64,000 nucleotides of DNA from Rhodovarius crocodyli (GCF_004005855.1 NZ_SACL01000001.1:496001-560000); one strand, 5' to 3'; counted from the stretch's first letter, positions 7,469 to 16,627 are shown. Numbers and translations are program-made. Notes: generated by a model not told the origin, from the sequence alone.

Positions 7469-8335
7469 ATGGCTGTTGCAGCGCGCGCTTCCGCGAAATC
7501 CTCGGACGGGAGCAGCGCCACGGGCAAGCCCTCCGCCCCGGCGGAGAAGAAGCCCAAAGCCGCCAAGCCGGCCGTCGAGGCACAGGCGGCCCCGCCCGTG
7601 CCCGTGGAAATGCCGCCGCCCGCGGCGGTAATTCCGCCGGTTCGCCCTGCCATGACTGGCCTTCGCGGCGCTTTCAGTCTATCGCCGCGCTTACCGATGC
7701 AAGCCCGTCGGGGCACCGGCCTGGCGGAAACCCAGGCAGGCGCTCCGGCCGTTCCTTCCGAAGGGCCCCCCGTGAAAGTCGATTTCAAAGCTGGTGACAT
7801 GGTGGTGTACCCGACGCATGGCGTCGGCACCGTTCAGGGTATCGAGACCATGGAAGTGGCCGGCACCTCCCTGCAGGTGATCACCGTCACCTTCGAGGAA
7901 AACCGCATGACCCTGCGGGTGCCGACCAACAAGGCCGCCACCGCCGGCCTGCGCAAGCTGGCGGGCCCCGCCATCGTGAAGCAGGCGCTGGAGACGCTGC
8001 GCGGCCGCGCGCGCATCAAGCGCACCATGTGGTCCCGCCGTGCCCAGGAATATGAGGCCAAGATCAACTCGGGCGACCCGATCGCGATCTCCGAGGTGGT
8101 GCGCGACCTGTTCCGCAATGCCGGCCAGCCCGACCAGTCCTTCTCCGAGCGCCAGATCTACGAGCAGGCGCTGGACCGCCTGGCCGCGGAGTTCGCGGCC
8201 ATCGAGAAGACCGACAAGCTGACGGCCATCGACCGGCTGATCACGCATATGCGCGGCGCGGAAAAGGGCGGCGACAAGGGCAAGGCCGCCGCTGAACCGA
8301 TCATCGAGGATGAGGACGAGGAAGAGGAGGAGTAA
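7469..8335 (+). CDS. CarD/CdnL-family RNA polymerase-binding regulator with a long N-terminal extension
   Basis: Transcription factor of 288 residues that binds the RNA polymerase beta subunit and stabilises open complexes. The CarD-CdnL-TRCF interaction domain begins near residue 106 (KVDFKAGDMVVYPTHGVGTV), followed by the helical DNA-binding part (about 160-265) with RARIKRTMWSRRAQEYEAKI. Typical alphaproteobacterial CarD proteins are about 165-175 residues. Here about 100 extra residues rich in Ala, Lys and Pro precede the domain, and an Asp/Glu-only tail ends the protein. The start has only a weak ribosome site, and in-frame ATGs within the extension leave open that a shorter form is also made. 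Confidence 0.9.
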   Translation: MAVAARASAKSSDGSSATGKPSAPAEKKPKAAKPAVEAQAAPPVPVEMPPPAAVIPPVRPAMTGLRGAFSLSPRLPMQARRGTGLAETQAGAPAVPSEGPPVKVDFKAGDMVVYPTHGVGTVQGIETMEVAGTSLQVITVTFEENRMTLRVPTNKAATAGLRKLAGPAIVKQALETLRGRARIKRTMWSRRAQEYEAKINSGDPIAISEVVRDLFRNAGQPDQSFSERQIYEQALDRLAAEFAAIEKTDKLTAIDRLITHMRGAEKGGDKGKAAAEPIIEDEDEEEEE

Positions 8336-8344
8336 TCCTCCCCT

Positions 8345-9109
8345 CTACCTCTTGCGGCCGAACAGCCGCCCCAGCCAGCCGAACAGGCCAGCCCCCTTCG
8401 GGCTGACCTTGTGGTGAGAGACATGCGGCCGGCGCGCCGGCGGCGGCAGCGCGCTCGCCACCGTGTGGCGACCGGCATCCCGTGCCTCGACCAGCCGGGC
8501 CTCCAGCACCAGAACCCTGACCGCGTCTTCCGACGGTTCCGCGCGGCGCAGGGCGGCGATGGCATCCTCCGCCGCCTCCCAGGCCTCGGCCCGACGCAGC
8601 GCATCGATGACGCGCAGGGATTGCGGCGCGTCCAGCGCCGGCCCGGCCCGCCACAGCGCCACCGCCTCCATGCGCCAGGCCTGGGCCAGATCGGGGCGGT
8701 TCAGGTCGTCGGCCGTCCAGGCCGCCTGCAGCATGGCCTCCGCGGCCTCATGCATCGCGCCCGTTTCATCCAGCACATGCGCCCAGGCCAGGAACCGGCG
8801 CGACAGCGGCGGAATCGACTGGTCCGCCACCAATGACCGGAAGGGCGCGGCCGCCACGACACGCGGGGCGGAGGGCCGCGCCTGGCGTATGTCGGGCGCG
8901 GCATAGCTGCAGCGCGGGCATTGCTGCAGCCAGCGGTCGATGGAGCCGCGCAGGGGCTCACCCGGGCGCAAATCCAGGTCCGGCGCCTGCTCCGGCGGCA
9001 AGGGGCGGAAGGAAGGCTGGCGGCTTTCCGTGCCGCAAACGGCGCAGGCCACCATGCCCGGGGGCTGGCGGCGCGTCTCGGTACCTTGTGCTGGGTCCGG
9101 CGTCGGCAT
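8345..9109 (-). CDS. Hypothetical protein with paired CxxC motifs
   Basis: No family recognised. The 254-residue protein has two CxxC pairs near the N-terminus (VACAVCGTES and QQCPRCSYAA, about residues 22 and 64), spaced as in a zinc ribbon that may close over 40 residues. The middle and C-terminal parts are alanine-rich helices of tetratricopeptide-like character (LAWAHVLDETGAMHEAAEAM, AEAWEAAEDAIAALRRAEPS), and the protein ends in a basic GLFGWLGRLFGRKR tail that could be amphipathic and touch the membrane. The ATG at 9107-9109 is preferred; a TTG four codons upstream is possible. Its end is 9 bp from the carD stop, convergent. Confidence 0.7.
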   Translation of the reverse strand: MPTPDPAQGTETRRQPPGMVACAVCGTESRQPSFRPLPPEQAPDLDLRPGEPLRGSIDRWLQQCPRCSYAAPDIRQARPSAPRVVAAAPFRSLVADQSIPPLSRRFLAWAHVLDETGAMHEAAEAMLQAAWTADDLNRPDLAQAWRMEAVALWRAGPALDAPQSLRVIDALRRAEAWEAAEDAIAALRRAEPSEDAVRVLVLEARLVEARDAGRHTVASALPPPARRPHVSHHKVSPKGAGLFGWLGRLFGRKR

Positions 9110-9190
9110 GATCGCATACAATTAGGCCGTCACGCGACAAACCCAAAGGGGGATGTTGAAAGACAAGCCTCAAGGCCCGATAACGATTCC

Positions 9191-10138
9191 ATGCCCAGAG
9201 GCGATTTGTTCCCCGATATCGCGCCCTTCGAGACCGGCTTTCTGCCGCTGTCCGACGGACATGTCATGTACTGGGAGCAGGTGGGCAACCCCGCCGGCGA
9301 GCCGGTGCTGTTTCTGCACGGCGGTCCGGGGGCAGGCGCGGGCGCGGTGCATCGCCGCTTCTTCGACCCCGCGCATTGGCGCCTGATCATCTTCGACCAG
9401 CGCGGCGCCGGCCGGTCGAAGCCGCTCGGATCTCTGGCCGAGAACACCACGCCGCATCTGGTGGCCGACATCGAGGTACTGCGGAACTTCCTCGGCATCC
9501 AGAAATGGCTGCTGTTCGGCGGCAGCTGGGGCTCCACGCTGGCCATCGCCTATGCCCAGGCCCACCCGGAGCGGGTGATCGGCGCGGTGCTGCGCGGCAT
9601 ATTCTTGGGGCGCGATACCGAGGTCGAGTGGTTCCTCAACGGCCTGCGCCGCGTCTTTCCGGATGCCTGGACGCAGTTCGCCGAGTTCATCCCCGAGGAG
9701 GAGCGCGACGACCTTCTGGGTGCCTATCTGCGGCGCCTGACGAACCCCGACCCCAGCGTGCACCTGCCTGCCGCGCGGGTCTGGAGCGGCTATGAGGGAT
9801 CCTGCTCCACCCTGCTGCCGAGCCCGGACACGGTAGCGAGCTTCGCCCAGGACCGCACGGCACTCGGCCTCGCGCGGATCGAGGCCCATTACTTCGCCCA
9901 TAAGCTGTTCCTGCCGGAGGGCGGACTGCTGGCGCATATGGACCGTGTGGCCAATATCCCGGCCGAGATCGTCCAGGGCCGCTACGACATGGTCTGCCCG
10001 ACCGAGACCGCCTTCGACCTCGCCGCCGCCTGGCCCCGTGCGCGGCTGACGATCATTCCGGACGCCGGGCATTCGGCGCTGGAACCCGGCATCCGAACCG
10101 CCCTGGTGGCCGCCGTCGAACGTTTCCGGCGCCGCTAG
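9191..10138 (+). CDS. pip: Proline iminopeptidase
   Basis: Alpha/beta hydrolase of family S33 that removes N-terminal proline from peptides. 315 residues, the usual length. The oxyanion motif HGGPG is at residues 43-47, the nucleophile elbow GGSWGS at 110-115 makes Ser112 the catalytic serine, and an aspartate in GRYDMVCP and a histidine in DAGHS complete the triad. The SRCS-like loop of the family is conserved as FDQRGAGRS. The ATG at 9191 matches the family N-terminus (LFPDIAPFETGFLPL). The next gene starts inside its stop codon (TAGTG), indicating an operon. Confidence 0.93.
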   Translation: MPRGDLFPDIAPFETGFLPLSDGHVMYWEQVGNPAGEPVLFLHGGPGAGAGAVHRRFFDPAHWRLIIFDQRGAGRSKPLGSLAENTTPHLVADIEVLRNFLGIQKWLLFGGSWGSTLAIAYAQAHPERVIGAVLRGIFLGRDTEVEWFLNGLRRVFPDAWTQFAEFIPEEERDDLLGAYLRRLTNPDPSVHLPAARVWSGYEGSCSTLLPSPDTVASFAQDRTALGLARIEAHYFAHKLFLPEGGLLAHMDRVANIPAEIVQGRYDMVCPTETAFDLAAAWPRARLTIIPDAGHSALEPGIRTALVAAVERFRRR

Positions 10139-10641
10139 TGAACAAGGCCCTCGACATGCTGGCCGCGGCGGGCATCGCCGCGCGCACCCATGAGCATCGC
10201 GCGGTCTTCACCGTGGCGGAATCTGAGGAAGTGCGCCACGAAATGCCGGGGCTGCACTGCAAGAACCTGTTTCTGAAGCCGGTGAAGGAAGCCGGCCCCT
10301 TCTGCTTGGCGACGCTGAAGGAAGACCGTCGCGTATCGGTCAACCAACTGGCACGGCTGGCAGGCTGGCCGCGCGTTTCCATGGCCAGCGCGGATGAGTT
10401 GCGCGACGCGCTGGGTGTGGAACCCGGCAGCGTCACGCCGCTCGGGCTGGTGAACGCCGCCCCCGGCGCCGTCCGTTTCGTGCTGGACGCCGCGATCGCC
10501 GAGGGTGACGATCCGCTCTGGTGCCACCCGCTGCGAAACACCGCCAGCACTGCCATATTACCGCGTGACTTGCGCCGCTTCCTGGAGGGCCTCGGCCACC
10601 AGGTGCTGGTGCTGGACCTGACTGAGGGGGAAACCCGATGA
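10138..10641 (+). CDS. YbaK/ProX-family prolyl-tRNA editing protein
   Basis: Free-standing trans-editing deacylase that clears mischarged tRNA, 167 residues. The catalytic-site lysine segment HCKNLFLK (about residues 40-47) and the VEPGSVTPLGLVNAA loop are the hallmarks of the ProXp branch that hydrolyses Ala-tRNA(Pro). It starts at GTG overlapping the TAG of the iminopeptidase gene by one base and its own TGA overlaps the next ATG, so three genes form a tight operon. Pairing with a proline-specific peptidase gives a loose proline theme, though no functional link is proven. Confidence 0.9.
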   Translation: MNKALDMLAAAGIAARTHEHRAVFTVAESEEVRHEMPGLHCKNLFLKPVKEAGPFCLATLKEDRRVSVNQLARLAGWPRVSMASADELRDALGVEPGSVTPLGLVNAAPGAVRFVLDAAIAEGDDPLWCHPLRNTASTAILPRDLRRFLEGLGHQVLVLDLTEGETR

Positions 10642-11258
10642 AGCGTCGCCATCTGCTGTTGCTGGCCCCGGTTGCCGGGCTTTCCGCCTGCGGCAACCCG
10701 CCGCCCCCTGTGCCTGCCGGGCCCGACATCGCCTACAGCTATCTGCCGCAGCTGAGGTTGAACGTCGCCAGCGTCGATATCGACCCGGAGGACCCGAGCA
10801 GCGGGCCCAACGATCTGGGCCGGATGATGAGCCCCAGCGCCGCCGAGGCCGTGCGCGTCATGGGCCGCGATCGCGTCGCCGCCTTCGGCAATCAGAATAC
10901 GGCCCGTTTCGTCGTCAGCCGCGCTTCCATCGCCATGGAGCGCCTGCCGCGCCAGGGCGGCCTGTTCAGCGGCGACCCGGGTGAACGTCTCGTCTGCGTC
11001 CTGGCGGCCCGGCTGGAGATTCGAGACGGCAACCAGAGGCGCCTGGGCTTTGTCGAGGCCGAGGTGCGCCGCACCGCCCCCGCCGAAAGCACCAATGCGT
11101 CACGCAATAGCGTGGCCAGCAGCCTGCTGCGCCGCTCGGCCTTCGACCTGAACACGGAGTTCGAGTTCCAGGTGCGGCGCGGCCTGCGCGATTTCCTGGT
11201 CGAAGGCGATCGCGCCGCCCCGCCGCCGCCAGGCGCCGTGCAGCGGGAGCAGCTGTAG
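10638..11258 (+). CDS. Putative lipoprotein of unknown function
   Basis: 206 residues starting MKRRHLLLLAPVAGLSACGN: a short basic n-region, hydrophobic core and a lipobox LSAC with the lipidated cysteine at residue 18. A proline-rich linker follows. The mature domain (YLPQLRLNVASVDI, later VCVLAARLEIRDG and a FEFQVRRGLRDFL segment) looks like an alternating-strand periplasmic domain. It resembles LPS-assembly or membrane-associated lipoproteins only in outline, and no family is claimed. The ATG overlaps the upstream stop codon in ATGA, so translation is coupled. Confidence 0.75.
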   Translation: MKRRHLLLLAPVAGLSACGNPPPPVPAGPDIAYSYLPQLRLNVASVDIDPEDPSSGPNDLGRMMSPSAAEAVRVMGRDRVAAFGNQNTARFVVSRASIAMERLPRQGGLFSGDPGERLVCVLAARLEIRDGNQRRLGFVEAEVRRTAPAESTNASRNSVASSLLRRSAFDLNTEFEFQVRRGLRDFLVEGDRAAPPPPGAVQREQL

Positions 11259-11272
11259 TCCACCAGGTGGAC
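11258..11272. repeat. 15-bp palindrome at the end of the lipoprotein gene
   Basis: GTCCACC-A-GGTGGAC, perfect 7-bp arms around one base, overlapping the TAG stop codon by one base and lying about 85 bp before the Bug-protein gene. The single-base centre fits a dimeric protein site better than an RNA hairpin. Confidence 0.4.
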
Positions 11273-11356
11273 AGATCGGAGTTTTCCGTCGCGGGGCTCC
11301 GCTCCCCCGATTAGCTTCCATTCCAAGGCCGGTAAGGCCAGGGAGTGGAAACGGAT

Positions 11357-12334
11357 ATGCATGATGGACTGCGGCCGCGCCGGGTGGGGCCCGCGCGCCG
11401 GCAAATTCTCGCCATGGGTTTGCTGGCGACGCCCGCACTGGCCCAGGAGGCGTTCCCCAGCCGGCCCATCCAGGTCATCAACCCCTATGCCGCCGGCGGT
11501 GCGACCGACCTGATGGCGCGCGCCATGGCAGCCGGCCTCGCGCCGCGGCTGCGCCAGCCGGTGGTGATCGTGAACCGTGACGGCGCGGCCGGCGCTGTCG
11601 GCGCCTCAGCCGTGGCCCGCGCGGCACCCGACGGCTACACCCTGGCCTTCGCGCCGGCCCTGGTGCTGTCGGTGCTGCCCGTCACGCAGCCCGGATCCGG
11701 CGTGCGGCCCGAGGCACTGCGGCCGATCTATCAGATGTTCTCCAACGCCCAGGCGATCGCGGTGCGGTCGGATTCGCCGCACCGGTCCCTGCGTGACCTG
11801 GTGACGGCGGCGAAGGCCGCCCCCGGCAGCCTGACCTATGGCAGCCTGGGCATCGCCTCCATTCCCCATCTGGCCATGCTGCAATGGGCACGTGCCGCGG
11901 GGGTGGAGATGACCCATGTGCCCTTCCGGGGCGACGGCGCTGTGATGACGGAGGTGCTGGCAGGGCGCATCGACGTGGCGGCGATCGTGCTGGCCTCGGC
12001 CTCGAACCGGCCCGACATGCGGCTGCTGGCGGTGTTCGACACCGCCCGCAACCCGGCTTTCCCGGACGTGCCGACGGCGGTCGAGCAGGGGTTCGACGTC
12101 GCACCCACCAGCTTCGGCGGCCTGCTGGCGCCCGCCGCGACCCCGCCGGACCGCATCGCCCTGCTGGAAGCGGCCTGCGCCGCCGTCGCGGGCGAGGAAG
12201 GCTACAGGGCAGCCGCGCGACATGCGCTGCAGCCAGAGGCCTATCACGCGAGCGCCGATGTCTTCGCCGCCCGGCTGGCGCGCGATGTGGCGGAAAAAGC
12301 GGAGCTGCTGCGGGGTATCAGCCTCGCGGGCTAA
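11357..12334 (+). CDS. Bug-type tripartite tricarboxylate transporter binding protein
   Basis: Periplasmic solute receptor of the TctC/Bug family, 325 residues. The signal region contains GPARRQILAMGLLATPALAQ. The mature protein shows the family sequence FPSRPIQVINPYAAGGATD, whose glycine-rich loop binds the ligand carboxylate, plus LTYGSLGIASIPHLA and VPFRGDGAVMTEVLAG. A GTG 12 bp upstream (11345) is a possible alternative start. No TctA or TctB membrane partner is adjacent, as is usual for the many orphan Bug proteins of this bacterial group. Its stop overlaps the convergent cydC stop. Ligand unknown. Confidence 0.9.
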   Translation: MHDGLRPRRVGPARRQILAMGLLATPALAQEAFPSRPIQVINPYAAGGATDLMARAMAAGLAPRLRQPVVIVNRDGAAGAVGASAVARAAPDGYTLAFAPALVLSVLPVTQPGSGVRPEALRPIYQMFSNAQAIAVRSDSPHRSLRDLVTAAKAAPGSLTYGSLGIASIPHLAMLQWARAAGVEMTHVPFRGDGAVMTEVLAGRIDVAAIVLASASNRPDMRLLAVFDTARNPAFPDVPTAVEQGFDVAPTSFGGLLAPAATPPDRIALLEAACAAVAGEEGYRAAARHALQPEAYHASADVFAARLARDVAEKAELLRGISLAG

Positions 12335-13968
12335 GCGGCGGCCGGGAAAAGCCGCCCGCCCACCAGCCGCAGCACCCGGTCGGGCCTTTCCACCCCGACC
12401 AGCCGATGGGTGATGAGCAGCACGGAGCGCCCGCGCGTTGCTTCCTCCAGCACGGCCAGGAAGGCGCGTTCGGTCTCGGCATCCAGGCCCCAGCCGGGCT
12501 CATCCAGCACCAGCAGGGGCGCGGATTGCAGCAGCGCGCGGGCCAGCGCGATGCGCCTGGCCTGCCCGCCGGAGAAGCGGGAGCCACCCTCGCCGCAATC
12601 GGTGTCCAGCCCCGCCGGCAGGGAACGGATGAACTCCGCCATGCCGACCTGCGCCAGCACCCGCCAAAGCGCGGCATCCGGCGCGGCCGGCGCCGCGATG
12701 CGCAGGTTTTCGGCCACGCTGCCCTCGAAGATACGGGCATCCTGCGCCAGGCAGGCGATGCGGCCGCGCAGGTCGGGCGCGGCCAAACCCGCGATGTCCT
12801 GACCGCCCAGCGTGATCCGGCCGGCATCGGGCGCCGCGAACTTCAGCATCAGACGCGCCAGGGTGGACTTCCCCGCGCCTGAAGCGCCCAGCAGCGCCAG
12901 CCGCTCGCCTTCACGCCATTCCAGGTCCAGGCCGCGCAGCACCGTGTCGCGGCCCTCGCCCCAGGAGAATGTGACGCCCTCGAAGCGCAGCGTGTTGCCG
13001 CGGGGCAGCGGCGCCGGTGCGTCGGGTTCGAGCACCGGCGGGGGCGCGTCGGCCAGGGCCAGCAACCGCCGCGCGGCAGCGCCGGCGCTCGCCAGCGAAG
13101 CCCCGGCGCGGGGCACCAGCGCCAGCGTCTCCCCGGCGGCGAGCGCCAGGAACAGGCCCAGCACCGCCAGGCCCAGCCCGCCCGAACCAGACAGCGCCCA
13201 GCCCAGGGCACCCAGCAGCGCCGCCTGGGCACACAGCGTACCCAGCGAGCCGCCCAAGGCGGAACGGCGGGACAGCCGGCGCTCTGCCGCGTGCATCGCC
13301 CCGGTCGCCGCTGCCAGCCTGTCTGCGGCGCGCGTTTCGGCATTGTTGGCCAGGGTCTCGGTCAGCCCCAGCAGAGGGTCCAGGGCTGCGCGATGCACCG
13401 CGCCGCGCGCCTCGGTCACGGCCTCGGCGGCAGGGGCTGCGCTGCGCGCCAGCCAGATCGGCAGCAGGATGGCCAGCGCGAGGGGCAGCGCCACCAGCGC
13501 CGCCAGACCCGGGTTGGCGCCCAGCAGCAGGGCCGTGACCAGCACCACGGCCGCAGCCGCGACCGCCGGCAGCAGGGCCCGCAGATAGAGCCCGTCCAGC
13601 GCCTCGATATCCGCGATCATGCGGGCACGGGCATCACCGGCGCCGGTATGGCCCAGGCCAGCCGGCATGCGCTCCGCCAGGCGGCGGAAGAACCAGACGC
13701 GGGTGTCGGCCAGGGCACGGAATGTGGCCTCGTGGCTCACCATGCGCTCCGCCCAGCGCAGCGCGGGGCGGATCAGCACCATGGGGCGCGTCAACAACAG
13801 CGCCACCGCGCCGCCCGCGCCCGCGACGCCCGCCGCCACACCCTGGCCCGCCAGCGCCAGCAGCGCCACCGCCGACAGCGCGGACAGAACAGCCACCGCC
13901 AGGCCACCCAGCAGCCAACCGCGCCGAGTGGCCCACAGACCCCAAATGCGCATCAGATCTTGCCGCAT
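12331..13968 (-). CDS. cydC: Thiol reductant ABC exporter subunit CydC
   Basis: Half-transporter of 545 residues fused to its ATPase. CydDC exports cysteine and glutathione to the periplasm and is needed to assemble cytochrome bd oxidase. The N-terminal half carries about six membrane segments; the ATPase has Walker A LLGASGAGKST, the signature FSGGQARRIALA with Phe in place of the first Leu, and Walker B LLVLDEPGWGLD, where GWG replaces the common TEG. The ATG at 13966-13968 is chosen because GGAG precedes it by 8 bp and cydD ends 4 bp upstream. The open frame continues into cydD, but that part is out of frame with the real gene. cydAB are not in the window. Confidence 0.9.
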   Translation of the reverse strand: MRQDLMRIWGLWATRRGWLLGGLAVAVLSALSAVALLALAGQGVAAGVAGAGGAVALLLTRPMVLIRPALRWAERMVSHEATFRALADTRVWFFRRLAERMPAGLGHTGAGDARARMIADIEALDGLYLRALLPAVAAAAVVLVTALLLGANPGLAALVALPLALAILLPIWLARSAAPAAEAVTEARGAVHRAALDPLLGLTETLANNAETRAADRLAAATGAMHAAERRLSRRSALGGSLGTLCAQAALLGALGWALSGSGGLGLAVLGLFLALAAGETLALVPRAGASLASAGAAARRLLALADAPPPVLEPDAPAPLPRGNTLRFEGVTFSWGEGRDTVLRGLDLEWREGERLALLGASGAGKSTLARLMLKFAAPDAGRITLGGQDIAGLAAPDLRGRIACLAQDARIFEGSVAENLRIAAPAAPDAALWRVLAQVGMAEFIRSLPAGLDTDCGEGGSRFSGGQARRIALARALLQSAPLLVLDEPGWGLDAETERAFLAVLEEATRGRSVLLITHRLVGVERPDRVLRLVGGRLFPAAA

Positions 13969-13972
13969 GGCG

Positions 13973-15664
13973 CTACTCCCCCGCCGCCGCGCGGCGGCCG
14001 GAGGCACGCCCGTTTTCCAGCACCAGGACCCGGCCAGGCAGCCCGCGCAGGGCAGCGGCGGAGTGGGTGGCGACGATGGCGGTGCGGCCCATGCACAGCT
14101 TGCGGATGGCCTCCAGCACGATGCCTTCGGTGCCCGGGTCCAGCGAGGCTGTGGGCTCATCCAGCAGAACCAGCGGGGCCTCGCGCAGGAAGGCGCGGGC
14201 CAGGCCCACGCGCTGCGCCTGACCGCCCGAAAGGCCGTGCCCCCCCTCACCCACCGGCGTGTCCAGGCCGAGCGGAAGGTGGTCGGTGAAGGCCAGCACC
14301 TGGGCGGCCTCCGCCGCGGCCTCGATGGCGGCGCGGCCGGCCTCGGGGCGGGCGAAGGCGATGTTCTCCGCGATGGTGCCGGCGAAAATGTGCGGCCGCT
14401 GCCCGACATGGGCCACCATGCGGCGCAGCTCCGCCGGGCGCAGGCGCGTGATGTCCTGCCCGTTGATCGCGATCCGGCCCGCATCCGGTCGCCGGAACCC
14501 CAGAAGCAGCGCCAGCAGGCTGGACTTGCCGGACCCCGAAGCACCGGCCAGCAGCAGGGTCTCGCCCGCAGGCAGCGAGAAGCTGAGGCCATCCAGCGCC
14601 GGAGGGCGGCCCGCGGCATAGTTCAGCTTCACATCCGCGCAGGAGAGCGCGACCAGCGGCGGGACCTTCTCGAGCGCAAGTCCCTGGGGCGCGGCGTCGG
14701 CCAGCAGCGGCGCCAGCGCGGCGGCGGCACCGCGCGCGGATTGCGCCTCATGGTAGGCGGCGGAGAAGTTGCGCAGCGGCTGGAAGAAGGCCGGCACCAC
14801 CAGGATGCACCACAGGGCCGTCACGGCATCCGGGTGGTTGTGCCCCAGCAGGGAGCCATGCCGCCAGGCCAGATAGGCCAGCGTCCCAGCTGCCAGCAGC
14901 TCCAACCCGCCCGAGGAAAGAAAAGCCACCCGCAGCACGCGCATGGTGCGCGTGCGCAGTTCCTCGGCCGCGGCACCCAGCGCCACGGCCTCGTCCTCAG
15001 CCCGATTGAACTGCACGAGGGTCGAGAGGCCGCGAATCCGGTCGGTGAAGCGGCCGGAAAGCCTGGCCAGCGCATCGAACTGCCGACGGCTGGCGCGCGC
15101 GGCGCCGATGCCGGCCACGGCCATGAACACCGGCACCAGCATGCCCATGACCAGCAGCACCAGCCCCGAGACCCAATCGAATACCCACACCGCCACGATG
15201 ATGCCGGCCGGCACCATCAGCGCCAGCAACGCGGCAGGCAGCCAGCGGGAGAAATAACCGTCCAGCGCCTCAACCTGCTCCACCGCCAGGGAAGCCTTTT
15301 CACCGGCTGCGCGGCCATCGGCGGGGCCGGCCGCCAGCAGGGCAGCGAACACCCGCGCCCGAAGTCCGGCCCGTGCGGCGCGGCCTGCGGCACCCTGGGC
15401 GATCTCCTGCGCGGAAACCAGGGCGGCGGCCAGCAAGGCGAGCGCGGCGGCGCCGATCAGCTCGGGCCAGCCGCCGGTGCCCAGGCCCAACAACCCGGCG
15501 ACGAGACTGGCCAGCAGCCATGCCTGGGCGATACCGGCACCCGCCACCGCCAGGCCGAGCACCACCGGCAACCAGGCCCTTCCGCCCAGCCGCCGCAATT
15601 CCTGCCCCAGCAACTTCCGGCCCGCCTTGGCCGCGGCCCTGTCAAACTGTCCCGCCTCAGCCAA
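13973..15664 (-). CDS. cydD: Thiol reductant ABC exporter subunit CydD
   Basis: Partner half-transporter of CydC, 563 residues. Membrane domain up to about residue 310, including a region VQFNRAEDEAVALGAAAEEL typical of CydD, then an ATPase with Walker A LLAGASGSGKSS, signature LSGGQAQRVGLARAFL and Walker B LVLLDEPTASLD. It appears to start at TTG (15662-15664): an in-frame stop lies two codons upstream, AGAGGTG is 6 bp before the TTG, and the next in-frame ATG is deep in the protein. cydC follows after 4 bp. Confidence 0.9.
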   Translation of the reverse strand: MAEAGQFDRAAAKAGRKLLGQELRRLGGRAWLPVVLGLAVAGAGIAQAWLLASLVAGLLGLGTGGWPELIGAAALALLAAALVSAQEIAQGAAGRAARAGLRARVFAALLAAGPADGRAAGEKASLAVEQVEALDGYFSRWLPAALLALMVPAGIIVAVWVFDWVSGLVLLVMGMLVPVFMAVAGIGAARASRRQFDALARLSGRFTDRIRGLSTLVQFNRAEDEAVALGAAAEELRTRTMRVLRVAFLSSGGLELLAAGTLAYLAWRHGSLLGHNHPDAVTALWCILVVPAFFQPLRNFSAAYHEAQSARGAAAALAPLLADAAPQGLALEKVPPLVALSCADVKLNYAAGRPPALDGLSFSLPAGETLLLAGASGSGKSSLLALLLGFRRPDAGRIAINGQDITRLRPAELRRMVAHVGQRPHIFAGTIAENIAFARPEAGRAAIEAAAEAAQVLAFTDHLPLGLDTPVGEGGHGLSGGQAQRVGLARAFLREAPLVLLDEPTASLDPGTEGIVLEAIRKLCMGRTAIVATHSAAALRGLPGRVLVLENGRASGRRAAAGE

Positions 15665-15736
15665 GGCTCACACCTCTCGCTTGCCGTTCGGCCATAGTCC
15701 CGCCAGATAGCCCGTGCACCGGATCAGGAACAGCGC

Positions 15737-16627
15737 ATGCTCCCTACTCATGGTTATTTTCCCTATCATCCCTGGGTGGGCCGCGCGCGCTGGAACTGGC
15801 CCAACGGTGCAAAATTGGCCGTCTACCTGGGTGTGAACCTGGAGCATTTCGCCTTCGGCGAAGGTCTGGGCGCGGAATTGGCCCCCGGCGGCCCGCATCC
15901 GGATATCCTGAATTACGCCTGGCGGGACTATGGCAACCGGGTCGGCGCCTGGCGGCTGCTGCAGATGCTGGATGAGCTGAAGCTGCCCTGCACCGTGCTG
16001 CTCAACAGCAGCATGTACCATCACGCACCCGAGCTGGTGGCCGCCCACCGTGCGCGCGGCGATGAGATGGCCGGCCACGGCCGTACCAACTCCGAGCGCC
16101 AATCCACCATGACCGAGGCCGAGGAGCGGGCCATGATCGCCGAGGCCACCGACGCGATGGCCCGGCACGAGGGCGTGGCCCCGCGCGGCTGGCTGTCACC
16201 CTGGATCGCGGAAAGCCGCGCCACCCCTGCCCTGCTGGCCGAAGCCGGTTACCGATACACGCTGAACTGGTGCATGGACGACATGCCGGTGTGGAAGACC
16301 ACAAGCGCCGGCAGGCTGCTCGCCATTCCCTATCCCCAGGAAAACAACGACATCCCGGCCATCGTCGCCCGCAAGGACGGCATGGCCCAATTCGCCGACA
16401 TGATCGTCGAGGATTTCAACGAGCGCCTGCGCCAGGTGCGCGACGGCATTCCCCAGGTGATGGGGATCGCGCTGCATCCTTATATTATCGGCCAGCCCTA
16501 TCGCATCGCGATGCTGCGTGGCGCGTTGAAGCGCATATTGGCGCGCCGCCGGGACATCTGGTTCACCACCGCGGGCGCGATCCATGACCATGTGGTGAAC
16601 CTGCCGGAAGGAAGCATTCCCGGATGA
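15737..16627 (+). CDS. Polysaccharide deacetylase-family protein (PuuE-like)
   Basis: NodB-fold hydrolase of 296 residues. It resembles the cofactor-independent allantoinase and related amidohydrolase-like deacetylases rather than chitin deacetylases: VYLGVNLEHFAFGEG near the start, the conserved DYGNRVGAWRLLQMLDEL segment, HGRTNSERQSTMTEAEERAM, GWLSPWIAES and LNWCMDDMPVW. The start is ATG 15737. It overlaps the downstream lipocalin gene by 4 bp. No purine-degradation genes are adjacent, so allantoin as substrate is only a possibility. Confidence 0.85.
   Translation: MLPTHGYFPYHPWVGRARWNWPNGAKLAVYLGVNLEHFAFGEGLGAELAPGGPHPDILNYAWRDYGNRVGAWRLLQMLDELKLPCTVLLNSSMYHHAPELVAAHRARGDEMAGHGRTNSERQSTMTEAEERAMIAEATDAMARHEGVAPRGWLSPWIAESRATPALLAEAGYRYTLNWCMDDMPVWKTTSAGRLLAIPYPQENNDIPAIVARKDGMAQFADMIVEDFNERLRQVRDGIPQVMGIALHPYIIGQPYRIAMLRGALKRILARRRDIWFTTAGAIHDHVVNLPEGSIPG

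Noticed and set aside
13969-14619. Extension of the cydC frame into cydD
   Set aside because: This part overlaps cydD in another frame and lacks the membrane-domain start of CydC; the ATG at 13968 has a ribosome site.
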